Positions 26,569 to 35,533 are shown, counted from the first letter of the stretch. The stretch: DNA of 64,000 bases from Cerasicoccus arenae (GCF_014651635.1 NZ_BMXG01000008.1:78607-142606), one strand, 5' to 3'. Made by a program: numbers and translations. Notes: a model not told the origin generated them from the sequence alone.

Positions 26569-27717
26569 ATGAAGTGGTTAGCTTTGCCAGGAATCTCTCT
26601 CAAGCAAATTACGCGCCATCGATTTCGTAGTGCGCTAACCGTTGCCGGGGTTGCCACAGGAATGTTCCTCTACACGGCAGTACAAACGATGCAACACTCT
26701 CTGGCCGCCGTAACGCAGTCCGGGGCCGATGACAACACGCTGATAGTCTATCGTGAAAACCGTTTTTGCCCGACCACATCCCGCTTACCCGAACACTATC
26801 TTTTAGACATTCAACGAATCGAAGGCGTCTCGGAAGTCATCCCCATACAGGTAGCCGTAAACAACTGCGGGGCCAGCCTAGATGTGATTACTTTTCGCGG
26901 CGTACCACCCGAAAGCTTGGCAGAGTATAACCCCGCTCTGACGGTTGCTGAAGGTTCTTTCGAACAATGGAGGGGCCGCACAGATGGCGCACTGGTCGGG
27001 GAAAACTTTGCACGTCGACGTGGTTTGTCTCCTGGAGACACCTTCGAGGCTGTCGGCGTCCGAGTGTATGTCGCGGGAATCGTGCATTCCCCCCTAACAC
27101 AGGATAATAACGTCGCCTACGTCCATCTATCCTTCCTGCAACAATCCTCTAGAGTCGGCTTGGGTGTCGTCACACAGTTTAACGTCCGCGTGGACAACCC
27201 CGAACTCCTGCATAGTGTGGCTCGCCGAATCGATGAGTTGTTCGCCTCCGATGCAGCCCCAACCAACACACGCCCCGAAAAAGCTTTTTTTGCCCAGACT
27301 GCCCGAGACTTAATTGAGATGATTGCCTTTACCCGTTGGCTTGGGCTTGGAGCCGTATTGGCAGTGCTTGGACTGGTGGCAAATGCACTTTTACTCGCCG
27401 CGAGAGGTCGTATCAAAGAAGGTGCGATCTTGCAAACACTGGGCTTTCCACGGATCGCAGTCGGCCTGATCATGATATGGGAGGGAGCAATTCTTGGACT
27501 TCTCGGCGGAATGGCTGGGTGCCTCAGCGCTGTCTGTTTTTTTCGCTTCAAGAGTTTTACGCTGGGGAACGAAGGACTAACCCTCGCGCTGGTACCCAAT
27601 TGGAATGTGACTGTGAGTGGTTTGGTTCTGGCGATCACGCTTGGCCTTATCGCTTCAGTATGGCCTGCCATCGTAGCTTCCACCAAGCCTGTTGTGAGTT
27701 CACTACGCCAAGGCTGA
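26569..27717 (+). CDS. ABC permease, FtsX/MacB family (first of two)
   Basis: A 382-residue permease with the FtsX layout: one N-terminal helix (FRSALTVAGVATGMFLYTAV), a large periplasmic domain (about 45-255) and three C-terminal helices starting at FTRWLGLGAVLAVLGLV. The periplasmic part carries RENRFCPTTSRLPEHYL with a lone cysteine and a second cysteine in VAVNNCGASLDV. It should form a heterodimer with the next permease. ATG 26569 follows the ATPase stop by 4 nt; an upstream GTG at 26545 would overlap it. Confidence 0.88.
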   Translation: MKWLALPGISLKQITRHRFRSALTVAGVATGMFLYTAVQTMQHSLAAVTQSGADDNTLIVYRENRFCPTTSRLPEHYLLDIQRIEGVSEVIPIQVAVNNCGASLDVITFRGVPPESLAEYNPALTVAEGSFEQWRGRTDGALVGENFARRRGLSPGDTFEAVGVRVYVAGIVHSPLTQDNNVAYVHLSFLQQSSRVGLGVVTQFNVRVDNPELLHSVARRIDELFASDAAPTNTRPEKAFFAQTARDLIEMIAFTRWLGLGAVLAVLGLVANALLLAARGRIKEGAILQTLGFPRIAVGLIMIWEGAILGLLGGMAGCLSAVCFFRFKSFTLGNEGLTLALVPNWNVTVSGLVLAITLGLIASVWPAIVASTKPVVSSLRQG

Positions 27718-27723
27718 TTCATT

Positions 27724-28872
27724 ATGTTACCCATTTCCTACGCAATTCGTAATCTCCTCCGTGACCCGGGGCGTCTCCTCCAGAAAGTTGGAGGCGCGGG
27801 TATTGTCGTCTTTCTCGTATTTGCTGCCGGAGCATTCAACCAAGGTATGCATCGCATTTTGAGTGCCAGCGGATCTCCGCAAAATGTAATTTTACTCGGG
27901 GCAGGTTCCGAAGAAAGTGTCGAGCGTAGCGAGGTCCCGATACAAGCGGAAACATTGGCTGCTGCTGGCATCCAAGACATCACCACCCGTCTGGGTGTGT
28001 CGGCAGTCTCCGGTGAAGTTCATTACATGGCTGAAGTCATATTTCCAACGGGCCATAAGGCACAGGCACTTCTGCGCGGCGTTACACCCACTGCGTTTGA
28101 AGTACACCGTTCCGTCCGAATCCTCAAAGGCAAATATCCCAAACCCGGTGAAGTACTGGTGGGCAAATTGGCCCACCATAATCTGGGAGTCTCAGCTGAG
28201 ATGTTGAGCCCCGGTCAAACGATCAAATTTGAAGGACAATCATTTACGGTCGCAGGCATTTTTACTGCTCCCGGCACCGTAATGGAGTCAGAGCTATGGT
28301 TTGATCGTAATGACCTCATGACCTTAACACAACGTGAGCAGCTATCCTGTGTAGTCGTCCGGCTGGAATCTCCAGAATCTTACGCCTCCGCCGACCTGTT
28401 CAGTAAACAACGCCTCGATTTGGAACTTTCGGCCATTCGCGAATCTGACTATTATGCAAAACTATCCGCTTTCTACGCCCCCATACGTACAATGACTTGG
28501 CTGACAGCTGCCTTGATAGCAGCCGGGGCTATTTTTGGAGGCTTGAATATGCAATACGCCGCTTTTGCTTCCCGCATTCGTGAGTTGGCTACTTTGCAAG
28601 CAATTGGCTATTCACGCCCAGCGATATATCTCTCCCTTGTCGAAGAAAGCCTACTCGCCACTTTACTGGGCACCTTACTGGCCGTGGCCATGGTGCTAAT
28701 TTTCCTTGAAGGCCAAACCCTAAACTTCTCCATGGGCGTCTTTCGACTCACCCTTTCGGGCGAAATTGCCCTAGCTGGGCTGCTCACAGGTCTACTGCTA
28801 GGTATCATCGGCTCTATCACTCCCGCAATCCGCTGTCTCGGAACTTCTCTCCCTTCTGCTTTACGATCTTGA
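27724..28872 (+). CDS. ABC permease, FtsX/MacB family (second of two)
   Basis: A 382-residue permease with the same topology as its neighbour: N-terminal helix GGAGIVVFLVFAAGAF, a periplasmic domain (about 45-240: NVILLGAGSEESVERSEVP, EVHRSVRILKGKYPKPGEVL) and three helices from about residue 255. The two permeases differ clearly in sequence, so they are diverged rather than recent duplicates. ATG 27724, 6 nt after its partner. Together with the ATPase and adaptor it should make a MacB-like tripartite inner-membrane machine. Confidence 0.88.
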   Translation: MLPISYAIRNLLRDPGRLLQKVGGAGIVVFLVFAAGAFNQGMHRILSASGSPQNVILLGAGSEESVERSEVPIQAETLAAAGIQDITTRLGVSAVSGEVHYMAEVIFPTGHKAQALLRGVTPTAFEVHRSVRILKGKYPKPGEVLVGKLAHHNLGVSAEMLSPGQTIKFEGQSFTVAGIFTAPGTVMESELWFDRNDLMTLTQREQLSCVVVRLESPESYASADLFSKQRLDLELSAIRESDYYAKLSAFYAPIRTMTWLTAALIAAGAIFGGLNMQYAAFASRIRELATLQAIGYSRPAIYLSLVEESLLATLLGTLLAVAMVLIFLEGQTLNFSMGVFRLTLSGEIALAGLLTGLLLGIIGSITPAIRCLGTSLPSALRS

Positions 28873-28889
28873 ACCCAACTATCGAACTT

Positions 28890-29447
28890 ATGATAACAAA
28901 AAATACATTATTCAACGTGACGACGTTTATTCTGGTCTCACTATTCTTAACGGCTTGTGGAAAGCAGGAGGAAAGCACGAATGCAGGTTTGCAAAATAAC
29001 GGGGCCGAGGAAACCGCGACATTAATTCGATTGGCCACAGTTCCAAGCTCAGCGATTAGTGTTGGGCAAGCACGTAAGACTGCCCATCCCGGCCAAAAAA
29101 TTGCTGTTAGTGGTCAAATAGGTGGTACGCGGAGCCCCATTGCCGAAGAGTACGCTTCCTTTGTCATCACCGATTCTGTCATTCTGTTCTGCAATGAAAT
29201 CGGTGATGAAGGTTGCGAAACACCTTGGGATGCCTGTTGTGAAGATGCCGACAAATTGGCAGAACATCGAGCCAGCGTGCTTTTCCTGAACGACAATGGA
29301 CAACCGCTGAATTTGAACATGAAACAACAGCCCGGCCTTTCAGAACTCGATTATGTCACCGTCACTGGCATTGTAGCTCCGGGATCGACGCCAGATAATT
29401 TAATTATCCACGCCAACGGACTTTATACAGAGCCAACTAAGCTGTAA
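28890..29447 (+). CDS. Cysteine-rich lipoprotein closing the ABC export operon
   Basis: A 185-residue lipoprotein with signal peptide and lipobox LFLTACG. The mature part holds AVSGQIGGTRSPIAEEYASF, then FCNEIGDEGCETPWDACCED, which contains four cysteines in a tight cluster, and VTVTGIVAPGSTPDNLIIHA. The repeated V-x-G-x-I/V strands suggest an OB-like fold. I recall similar TPWDxCC proteins beside MacB-like ABC genes in planctomycetes and verrucomicrobia, but they have no known function. ATG 28890 is preferred; a TTG at 28869 overlaps the permease stop. A metal-binding or redox role is inference. Confidence 0.7.
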   Translation: MITKNTLFNVTTFILVSLFLTACGKQEESTNAGLQNNGAEETATLIRLATVPSSAISVGQARKTAHPGQKIAVSGQIGGTRSPIAEEYASFVITDSVILFCNEIGDEGCETPWDACCEDADKLAEHRASVLFLNDNGQPLNLNMKQQPGLSELDYVTVTGIVAPGSTPDNLIIHANGLYTEPTKL

Positions 29448-29509
29448 TCCAGTTCTGCACTTGAGCAACTCTGGTTCTGACGGTCATTGGTTTGGACCGT
29501 AATTGAAAT

Positions 29510-29587
29510 TGGGGTGGAAGACGGGACTCGAACCCGCGACCCTCGGCACCACAAGCCGATGCTCTAACCAACTGAGCTACGTCCACC
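29510..29587 (-). tRNA. tRNA-His (GTG anticodon)
   Basis: On the minus strand the D stem GCTC/GAGC, anticodon stem TCGGC/GCCGA with loop TTGTGGT (anticodon GTG), T stem GCGGG/CCCGT and an encoded CCA all fold. The extra 5' G (position -1) opposite C73 marks histidine identity. The acceptor stem has one C-U mismatch at position 6:67. It is a single tRNA gene between the ABC export cluster and the glycan locus. Confidence 0.95.
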
Positions 29588-29783
29588 AATAAAGAGAGAC
29601 AAAGGAACCTGTTAATTGAGGTATGTCAACTCTGGTTTATGGATTTTTTGAGTTTATTTCCAACCCAGTTCAAGCGTTCAACTCTAGGATCGGTTTTTGA
29701 TTACCAATGGACTTACAGCGTTACCAAAAAACGCCTTCAAAACAGAATTGTCAGCTCCTCAAAGCTACAGGTATTTTTGGCGA

Positions 29784-31061
29784 CTACTGTTTAGGATAGC
29801 CATCATAGCTCTCTGCTTCCGTGAGCATTTCGTCTAATTGTGCGCTACTGGCGTTTTTGAGATATTCTTTAAGCGGCAGTCGGTTATCACTCAAGTCCAC
29901 CACTCTCCCAGTTCGCTCGCCGATCCAAGTTTCCAGCGAATCAAGATAAAGATAGCCTTCATCCAGTGATGGCTCAATCGCGGTCCCTTCGTTAAAGTCA
30001 TTCCAAGTGACTACTTGGATAATCTCAGGGTTTCCTTCAAATGCCATATCGAATGTCTTTTTCAGAATTGAGTCGCCGTCACGAGGAGTAACCCGCGGGC
30101 CATGCCCCCACCCGTTTACGCCACTATCATCAAATCCAGGCGCAACCATGGTCATGAAGAACCCCAACCGATCAGCATCCACCAAATCACGTGAATACTC
30201 TGAAAAATCTTTAACGTAAGACTCATCAGGAGTCCACCAGACGTAGGCCCCCTCAATATCTGGGTGATACTCAGGATTCAAGTTTTGGCGGGCATAAGTG
30301 ACTGGTTGGCGCAATGCGCCAAAGATCTCATTCCATTCATCTGGCAGTATATTCTGTTTACCCAACTCCCCTTCACCCCAGAAATTAAATTGATAAATAA
30401 ACGGCTTTTTCCCGCGATGTAAATAAGCTGGGTGGTCTGCGTATTTTTCTAAGATGTAATTGAGATCATCCTTGGCTGAGTTAACGATATCGTTCCGATT
30501 TTTGGGATTTCGATATGGTGGCCAGTTAAGCTTTTCCTCATAGCAAATCGCGAGCTTGAGTCCCGCATTTTGGGCCTCTTCCAAGAGCATCGGAACGAGT
30601 TCGTCCGTATCGCTCCCCGGACCGTACCAAATAATAAATACGATATCAATGCCGGCAGCTTTCGCCGTTTGAAAATGATATCGGACGACCTCTTCATTAT
30701 CAGAGCTATAGGCTCCAATGAGCGGGTATTGGACAGCTGCAATATCGCGTCTCCGCTCGGAATCACGTATTTCAGGATCACGCTTAACCTCGCTGCCTGA
30801 CCATGCCCAATGAGACCACTTGGGATTCGACCGCTGACTACTATGCGGGTTATTAAACCAAGGCATGTAGTGCATTGCAATGAGCGGAGTTTCATTGCCA
30901 GGCTCCCAAATGCAAACCTGGTCTAATGAAGAACGCGAGGCGCTGTCTGGCATTGCGTAATCGTTGCCGTCAACAAGATCTTCTCTTCCACAACCTAACA
31001 GGCTCAGTGAAATTGAGCATACCAATAGGATGTGGGCGTTGATAGCCACATGATGAAACAT
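29784..31061 (-). CDS. GH99/GH71-like lipoprotein, putative endo-alpha-mannosidase family
   Basis: A 425-residue exported lipoprotein (signal peptide ending SLSLLGCG). The domain has AMHYMPWF, HWAWSG, YPLIGAYSSDNEEVVRYHF, AAGIDIVFIIWYGPGSD and a C-terminal VVTWNDFNEGTAIEPSLDEG, the pattern of GH99 and the related GH71/99-like proteins. In characterised GH99 enzymes two carboxylates lie in a NEWHEGT-type motif; here the first position is Asp (WNDFNEGT), so activity or specificity may differ. It likely sits on the cell surface or in the periplasm. Next to a beta-mannosidase and a GH31 enzyme, a mannan or glucosylated-mannan substrate is plausible. Confidence 0.7.
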   Translation of the reverse strand: MFHHVAINAHILLVCSISLSLLGCGREDLVDGNDYAMPDSASRSSLDQVCIWEPGNETPLIAMHYMPWFNNPHSSQRSNPKWSHWAWSGSEVKRDPEIRDSERRRDIAAVQYPLIGAYSSDNEEVVRYHFQTAKAAGIDIVFIIWYGPGSDTDELVPMLLEEAQNAGLKLAICYEEKLNWPPYRNPKNRNDIVNSAKDDLNYILEKYADHPAYLHRGKKPFIYQFNFWGEGELGKQNILPDEWNEIFGALRQPVTYARQNLNPEYHPDIEGAYVWWTPDESYVKDFSEYSRDLVDADRLGFFMTMVAPGFDDSGVNGWGHGPRVTPRDGDSILKKTFDMAFEGNPEIIQVVTWNDFNEGTAIEPSLDEGYLYLDSLETWIGERTGRVVDLSDNRLPLKEYLKNASSAQLDEMLTEAESYDGYPKQ

Positions 31062-31115
31062 TAAAACGTCGCGGGCAACAATTTGCCTACTATTATAAGC
31101 CGGATTGGATCGTTT

Positions 31116-31682
31116 TTAAGCGTGTAGCCGACGACGCCAGATTACGATGGCTCCCATCAGAAATCCACCAAAGAGTGCGTAGTGTGATGGCTCTGGAACT
31201 GCGGCAAATTCGCTAAATTCAAAGCCGCTGGCCGTCTCACCCTGCAAACGCACGCGCAATTGGTAGGTGGCCGCTGTCGGGAATCCTTCGGAAATTGCAA
31301 AATCAGCAATATTTGCCGAAGTGAAAGACGTGCTGTCGCTAAATCCGAAGAGTGTCCGTTCTGCTTGGAATACACCTCCGCCATCAAAGAATAAAATAAA
31401 GGCGCTCCATTGACCGTCTGTGATCGCCGCATTTGGGGTAATTTCCAAAACGCTCTGCGCATCACCGAAGTCCAAAGAAAAACGAGTCGTGCCATCGATC
31501 AACCAGTCCAAGCCTGCGTCGCCGACTGAATCGGTGCGGCTAAGGGTAAGGATATTACTACTGGTGGCAATGGACGCATTGCCAAAGACATTTAAATTGT
31601 TGGTGTTGGCAAAGTCGTCAGTAAACGGAGAGCCAAAGCTTACATGAGCGACTGCAAGTGCAGCAAGTAGGGTTATTTTCAT
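31116..31682 (-). CDS. PEP-CTERM sorting domain protein
   Basis: A 188-residue exported protein. It has an N-terminal signal peptide (MKITLLAALAVAHVSFGS), a beta-rich body (FSLDFGDAQSVLEITPNA, YQLRVRLQGETASGFEFSEF) resembling a small lectin/jelly-roll-like fold, and a C-terminal VPEPSHYALFGG, hydrophobic helix and RRR tail. That tail is the PEP-CTERM signal processed by exosortase, so the product goes to the surface or exopolysaccharide layer. The body is not a family I recognise. It lies between two glycan-degradation genes on the same strand and may bind the same glycan (inference). Confidence 0.85.
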   Translation of the reverse strand: MKITLLAALAVAHVSFGSPFTDDFANTNNLNVFGNASIATSSNILTLSRTDSVGDAGLDWLIDGTTRFSLDFGDAQSVLEITPNAAITDGQWSAFILFFDGGGVFQAERTLFGFSDSTSFTSANIADFAISEGFPTAATYQLRVRLQGETASGFEFSEFAAVPEPSHYALFGGFLMGAIVIWRRRLHA

Positions 31683-31764
31683 AGTATTTATAGGGATATA
31701 TTAGAGTTATTTGTTCGTTTTAAACATACACTAAAAAATTCGAAAATCTATCCTTTTTATTCAA

Positions 31765-34353
31765 TTAGTGATCATAGGTGTCAAAATAGGATAAACTTTC
31801 TAAAGCGCTTGTAAAATCATGCTCCAACTCATCGCTGCAAACTTCGATAATCACCGACTTTTCCTCGCCTGGAAATAGATCGAATGCATTGTCTGAGGCT
31901 CTGAAATCATGGCCACTACTCAGCTTGAAAAACACCTGATAGGCAATCACGTCACAAGAAACAGTCACTTCGACGCGACGGCCATCGAGCTGCTTCATGT
32001 TTAACGTAAGCTCTGGTCGCTTGAACTCTAGACGACGTGGCGCACTGAAGAAAGTCGTATTCTCACTGGCTTCATAACCTAGCGCCGATAGCCGGGTGCG
32101 CAAAACCAGGTCATCTCGACCATAGCTCTTGATTTGCTCACTCGCATCGATTGTGTCAACCACACTGGGATGTCCGGGAGTGAGGGTGAGCGACTGCGTT
32201 CCACTAAGCAGAACTCTGTTTTGACTGACACTCCAGAGAGTCCATTCAAGTACTCCCTTGGTCTCTTTAGGACCATCAAACACCGCGTGGATTTCCATCT
32301 TGTCGATGGTACTGTTGCGGTAGTTATTACTGACGTAGACCGACTCTTCGCCAAGGCGTTTTACTGAAACCAACAGAGGCGCAAAGAAACGACGGGCAGC
32401 ATAATGAAGCACCTTCCAGCGTCCCCCAAAATCTAAACTCGACCAGGAAGCCACCGGCCAACAATCATTCAGTTGCCAATAAAGTGCGCCCATCGTCCGC
32501 GGCATATTGCGGCGCATATGCTCAATCCCAAAACGCAGGCAGTAGGCCTGATTCAACTGAGAGAGATAAACCTGTGACGGATAATCCTTGGGGAATCGAT
32601 ATAACGTGGACAGGTAATGGAAAATCGTCTCGTTGCCGCCACCGTTCTTCTGGTGGTTATCCATCTCTGGACTGTAGAGGTTGGTGCTCTTCGTAAAAGT
32701 CGCGGCGGTTTCCGGCCACGGATACGACTGCATCCCAAACTCGGAGAAGAAGCGGTGCTCCAGCTTTTCGTATGCTTCAACGGGTTGGCGTGCATGCCAG
32801 ACTCCCCAATAATGAGTGTCACCAGACTCTGGATTATCCGGAAAACCCATGGGATCTTGAGGGTTCCAACCAGAGGTCGGCCAGTAAGCTAGATTAGGCG
32901 CATGTTTCTCAACCACCTTGGGCAACAGATCATGGAACAGGGCCTCGTAATCCTCTGTTAATTGAGGATCATCGCGCATGCGTTCCCAGTGCATTTGCAC
33001 GATTTCGTTATTCCCGCATAGCAGGACCAAATTGCTGAAATTCCTTAATCGGCGCACTTGTGCCGTTGCCTCATCTTCCACGGTCTCGAGAAAATTTTCG
33101 TCGCCCGGATAGGTCCAACAAGCGAACATGAAGTCCTGCCAAACCATTAACCCAAGCTTCAAGCACTGCTCGTAAAAGGCGTCGTCTTCATATATCCCGC
33201 CGCCCCATACGCGGATCATGTTCATGTTGGCGGCTTTGGCCGACTCCAGCGCATCCATTGCCAAATCCTTGCCCTCATTGACAAAGCTGTGGGCTGGAAT
33301 CCAATTCGCACCCTTGGCAAAAACCGGAATCCCATTAACTACAAACTGAAAACTCTCGCCCCATTCGTCATCATGGCGGTCAAGCCTTGCATCGCAAAGT
33401 CCCAACAATTGATTGCGCTCTTCGATGACATCGCCACGGCTCAGTAGCTCGATTTTGAGCGTGTAAACTGGCTGATCTCCATGTCCGTTCGGAAACCAGA
33501 TTTTCGGGTCATCAACTGAGAGTTCGAGAGGCTCACCGGCAGTCGCGGAGATCTCAACCACGGTTTCTCCCTCGTAAGCCAACTGTGCTCGCACGGAACA
33601 GTTTTCAATCGAGCCCGCCAGTTCGGGTTCAATCGTAACCACAACCTTATCATCCTTATGCATTTGCGAAACCCGATGCCCATCAAGGCGGCAGTCCTCC
33701 CAAGCTTCAATACGAATTGGACGCCATATGCCGCTCGTAGCGAATCGTGGGCCCCAATCCCAGCCAAATGAACATTGCTGCTTGCGGATGTACTGCCTGC
33801 CCCCAATGGGATCACATGCCACAGGTGTCAGGGCCCCACCTTCACAGGCTCGCAGATAGATCATTGGATTACGGAAGTGAATCAGTAATTCGTTCTGACC
33901 AGCCTTGAGGAGCGATTTTACGTCACATCGAATCGGGACAAACATATTCTGAGTTTCTGCAATGATAACACCGTTCAGAGAGACGGTCGCCAATGTATCA
34001 AGCCCCTCCGCAAACAGATCCACATGTTGTGATGCGAGTAACTCTTCGGAAATATGAAAATCTAGCGCATACTCCCAATCTTCTTCTTCAATCCACTGCA
34101 ATCTTGCCTCATTGGTGCCCCAGAATGGATCAGGAATCAGTCCGTTTCGGTAAAGGTCGGTATGCACACAACCTGGAATCGCTGCGTCGAAGAACTGATC
34201 TTCTCCGACTTTTCGAAAACGCCACCCTGATTCCAATGGAATTTGGGCTGATCGCAGAGTCATTGGATTAAGCACAGACTGCATAGGGCATTGGGTAAAA
34301 GAGAATAGGGAAGTGTTTTGGTCGTTAGAAAACAGGCTACACTTAAAGCTCAT
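31765..34353 (-). CDS. GH2 beta-mannosidase
   Basis: An enzyme of up to 862 residues that releases beta-linked mannose. N-terminal sugar-binding domain (LESGWRFRKVGEDQFFDAAI, GCVHTDLYRNGLIPDPF), immunoglobulin-like domain and TIM barrel are all present. GCVHTDL, CSFGWDWGPRF and the acid/base region LLCGNNEIVQMHW are typical of GH2 beta-mannosidases; the nucleophile glutamate is in FSEFGMQSYPW. There is no signal peptide, so it acts in the cytoplasm on imported oligosaccharides. The true start may be ATG 34263 (MTLRSAQIPLESGW), since the first 30 residues are atypical. It diverges from the lacI-type gene with a TTTACGTAAA palindrome between them. Confidence 0.9.
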   Translation of the reverse strand: MSFKCSLFSNDQNTSLFSFTQCPMQSVLNPMTLRSAQIPLESGWRFRKVGEDQFFDAAIPGCVHTDLYRNGLIPDPFWGTNEARLQWIEEEDWEYALDFHISEELLASQHVDLFAEGLDTLATVSLNGVIIAETQNMFVPIRCDVKSLLKAGQNELLIHFRNPMIYLRACEGGALTPVACDPIGGRQYIRKQQCSFGWDWGPRFATSGIWRPIRIEAWEDCRLDGHRVSQMHKDDKVVVTIEPELAGSIENCSVRAQLAYEGETVVEISATAGEPLELSVDDPKIWFPNGHGDQPVYTLKIELLSRGDVIEERNQLLGLCDARLDRHDDEWGESFQFVVNGIPVFAKGANWIPAHSFVNEGKDLAMDALESAKAANMNMIRVWGGGIYEDDAFYEQCLKLGLMVWQDFMFACWTYPGDENFLETVEDEATAQVRRLRNFSNLVLLCGNNEIVQMHWERMRDDPQLTEDYEALFHDLLPKVVEKHAPNLAYWPTSGWNPQDPMGFPDNPESGDTHYWGVWHARQPVEAYEKLEHRFFSEFGMQSYPWPETAATFTKSTNLYSPEMDNHQKNGGGNETIFHYLSTLYRFPKDYPSQVYLSQLNQAYCLRFGIEHMRRNMPRTMGALYWQLNDCWPVASWSSLDFGGRWKVLHYAARRFFAPLLVSVKRLGEESVYVSNNYRNSTIDKMEIHAVFDGPKETKGVLEWTLWSVSQNRVLLSGTQSLTLTPGHPSVVDTIDASEQIKSYGRDDLVLRTRLSALGYEASENTTFFSAPRRLEFKRPELTLNMKQLDGRRVEVTVSCDVIAYQVFFKLSSGHDFRASDNAFDLFPGEEKSVIIEVCSDELEHDFTSALESLSYFDTYDH

Positions 34354-34373
34354 TTTTTAAAGCCGCTGCTTAC

Positions 34374-34383
34374 TTTACGTAAA
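34374..34383. promoter_or_regulatory. TTTACGTAAA palindrome, putative LacI-family operator
   Basis: A perfect 10-bp palindrome in context ACTTTACGTAAACT, between the divergent beta-mannosidase and LacI genes, 45 nt before the regulator's ATG. The same palindrome occurs again at 35523-35532 before the GH31 gene. LacI-family operators are short palindromes of this size with a central CG, so this is the likely binding site. Confidence 0.7.
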
Positions 34384-34427
34384 CTGGGACATTGCACTTT
34401 GGCGGAAAATGTCGTTTACTCAGATCA

Positions 34428-35486
34428 ATGAGTAAAAAGCCCAGCATGCAGGACATCGCCAAGCTGCTCAACGTGTCAAAAATGACCGTCTCGCTGGCAC
34501 TGCGCAACCATCCCAGTATTCCAGAGGCCACTCGCACACTCGTCGAAGATAAAGCCAATGAACTTGGCTATCAACGAAACCAGGAGCTTTCCAAGTATAT
34601 GGCGGCGATGAGACGGGACCGCTCAGAGTCTAATAAACTGCCAATCGCCTATATCACCACCGGAGAAACTCCCGATACCTGGAAAAAATCTCACACGCAG
34701 GTCCTCTACCGCAAGGGCGCACACGAACAGGCCGATGCCTACGGTTATTATTTGGACGAATTCTGGATCGATGAGCCAGGCATGACTGCTCAGCGACTGA
34801 GTAAAATCCTCTGGAGTCGCGGCATACATGGTGTTCTCGTCCATCCATTTAACCGCAGAATCGACCCAGAATTGGCTGCTTGCAGCTTGAGCTTGGACTG
34901 GGACCAGTTTTCCACTGTCGTAATGAGCGACACCCTTTTACGCCCGGTGTTGAACCGCGTAATCCACGCTCACTATGAGTCTATGATGACGACCATGAAT
35001 AGACTGGTCGAGCTCGGCTACCGCCGCATTGGTTATTGCATGTCCGAGCAGAATGACTTGGTAACCAACCGCCGTTGGCACGCCGCTTATCTTGTCTATT
35101 TACAGACTCACCAGGTCTCAGGCCTTGCCCCAATACCATCACTGGTTGAACCGGAGATCGATCAACATTTGCTCAAAAAGTGGTTAGACAAACACCGTAT
35201 CGATGCATTTGTCAGTGCCTCTCCCAATATTCTTAATACCGTCCAACCACTTGGGCTGAAGCTCGGGCAAGATATTGCCTATGCCGATCTTGATCTCGAC
35301 ATGCAATCACCATCCCATGCGGGCATTAGCGGCATTGATCAGAATTCACTTCACTTTGGGCATGCCGCAGTCGATCTTGTGATTAACGGTATCCTAAAGA
35401 ACGAACACGGCTTGCCACAAAATCCGATGACCATGCAAATCGAAGGCGCGTGGTGCGATCGAGGCACGACTCCGAGCAAAAAGTAG
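34428..35486 (+). CDS. LacI family transcriptional regulator
   Basis: A 352-residue repressor. The N-terminal helix-turn-helix and hinge are KPSMQDIAKLLNVSKMTVSLALRNHPSI, followed by TRTLVEDKANELGY. Residues about 60-345 form the periplasmic-binding-protein-like sensor (LGYRRIGYCMSEQNDL, DAFVSASPNIL, GISGIDQNSLHFGHAAVDLV). The hinge LVEDKANELGYQRN is close to the usual pattern. ATG 34428 gives a normal LacI N-terminus; an upstream ATG at 34392 is unlikely. It probably senses a mannose- or glucose-containing sugar and controls the GH2 and GH31 genes on both sides, and itself. Confidence 0.93.
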   Translation: MSKKPSMQDIAKLLNVSKMTVSLALRNHPSIPEATRTLVEDKANELGYQRNQELSKYMAAMRRDRSESNKLPIAYITTGETPDTWKKSHTQVLYRKGAHEQADAYGYYLDEFWIDEPGMTAQRLSKILWSRGIHGVLVHPFNRRIDPELAACSLSLDWDQFSTVVMSDTLLRPVLNRVIHAHYESMMTTMNRLVELGYRRIGYCMSEQNDLVTNRRWHAAYLVYLQTHQVSGLAPIPSLVEPEIDQHLLKKWLDKHRIDAFVSASPNILNTVQPLGLKLGQDIAYADLDLDMQSPSHAGISGIDQNSLHFGHAAVDLVINGILKNEHGLPQNPMTMQIEGAWCDRGTTPSKK

Positions 35487-35521
35487 GTGCATTCCAGACG
35501 ACACGAAGTGTGGGGTGATGA

Positions 35522-35533
35522 CTTTACGTAAAG
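35522..35533. promoter_or_regulatory. CTTTACGTAAAG palindrome, putative LacI-family operator
   Basis: A perfect 12-bp palindrome in the 167-nt gap between the LacI gene and the GH31 gene, 120 nt before the GH31 ATG. It shares the TTTACGTAAA core with the site at 34374, which makes a common regulator the simplest reading. Confidence 0.75.
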
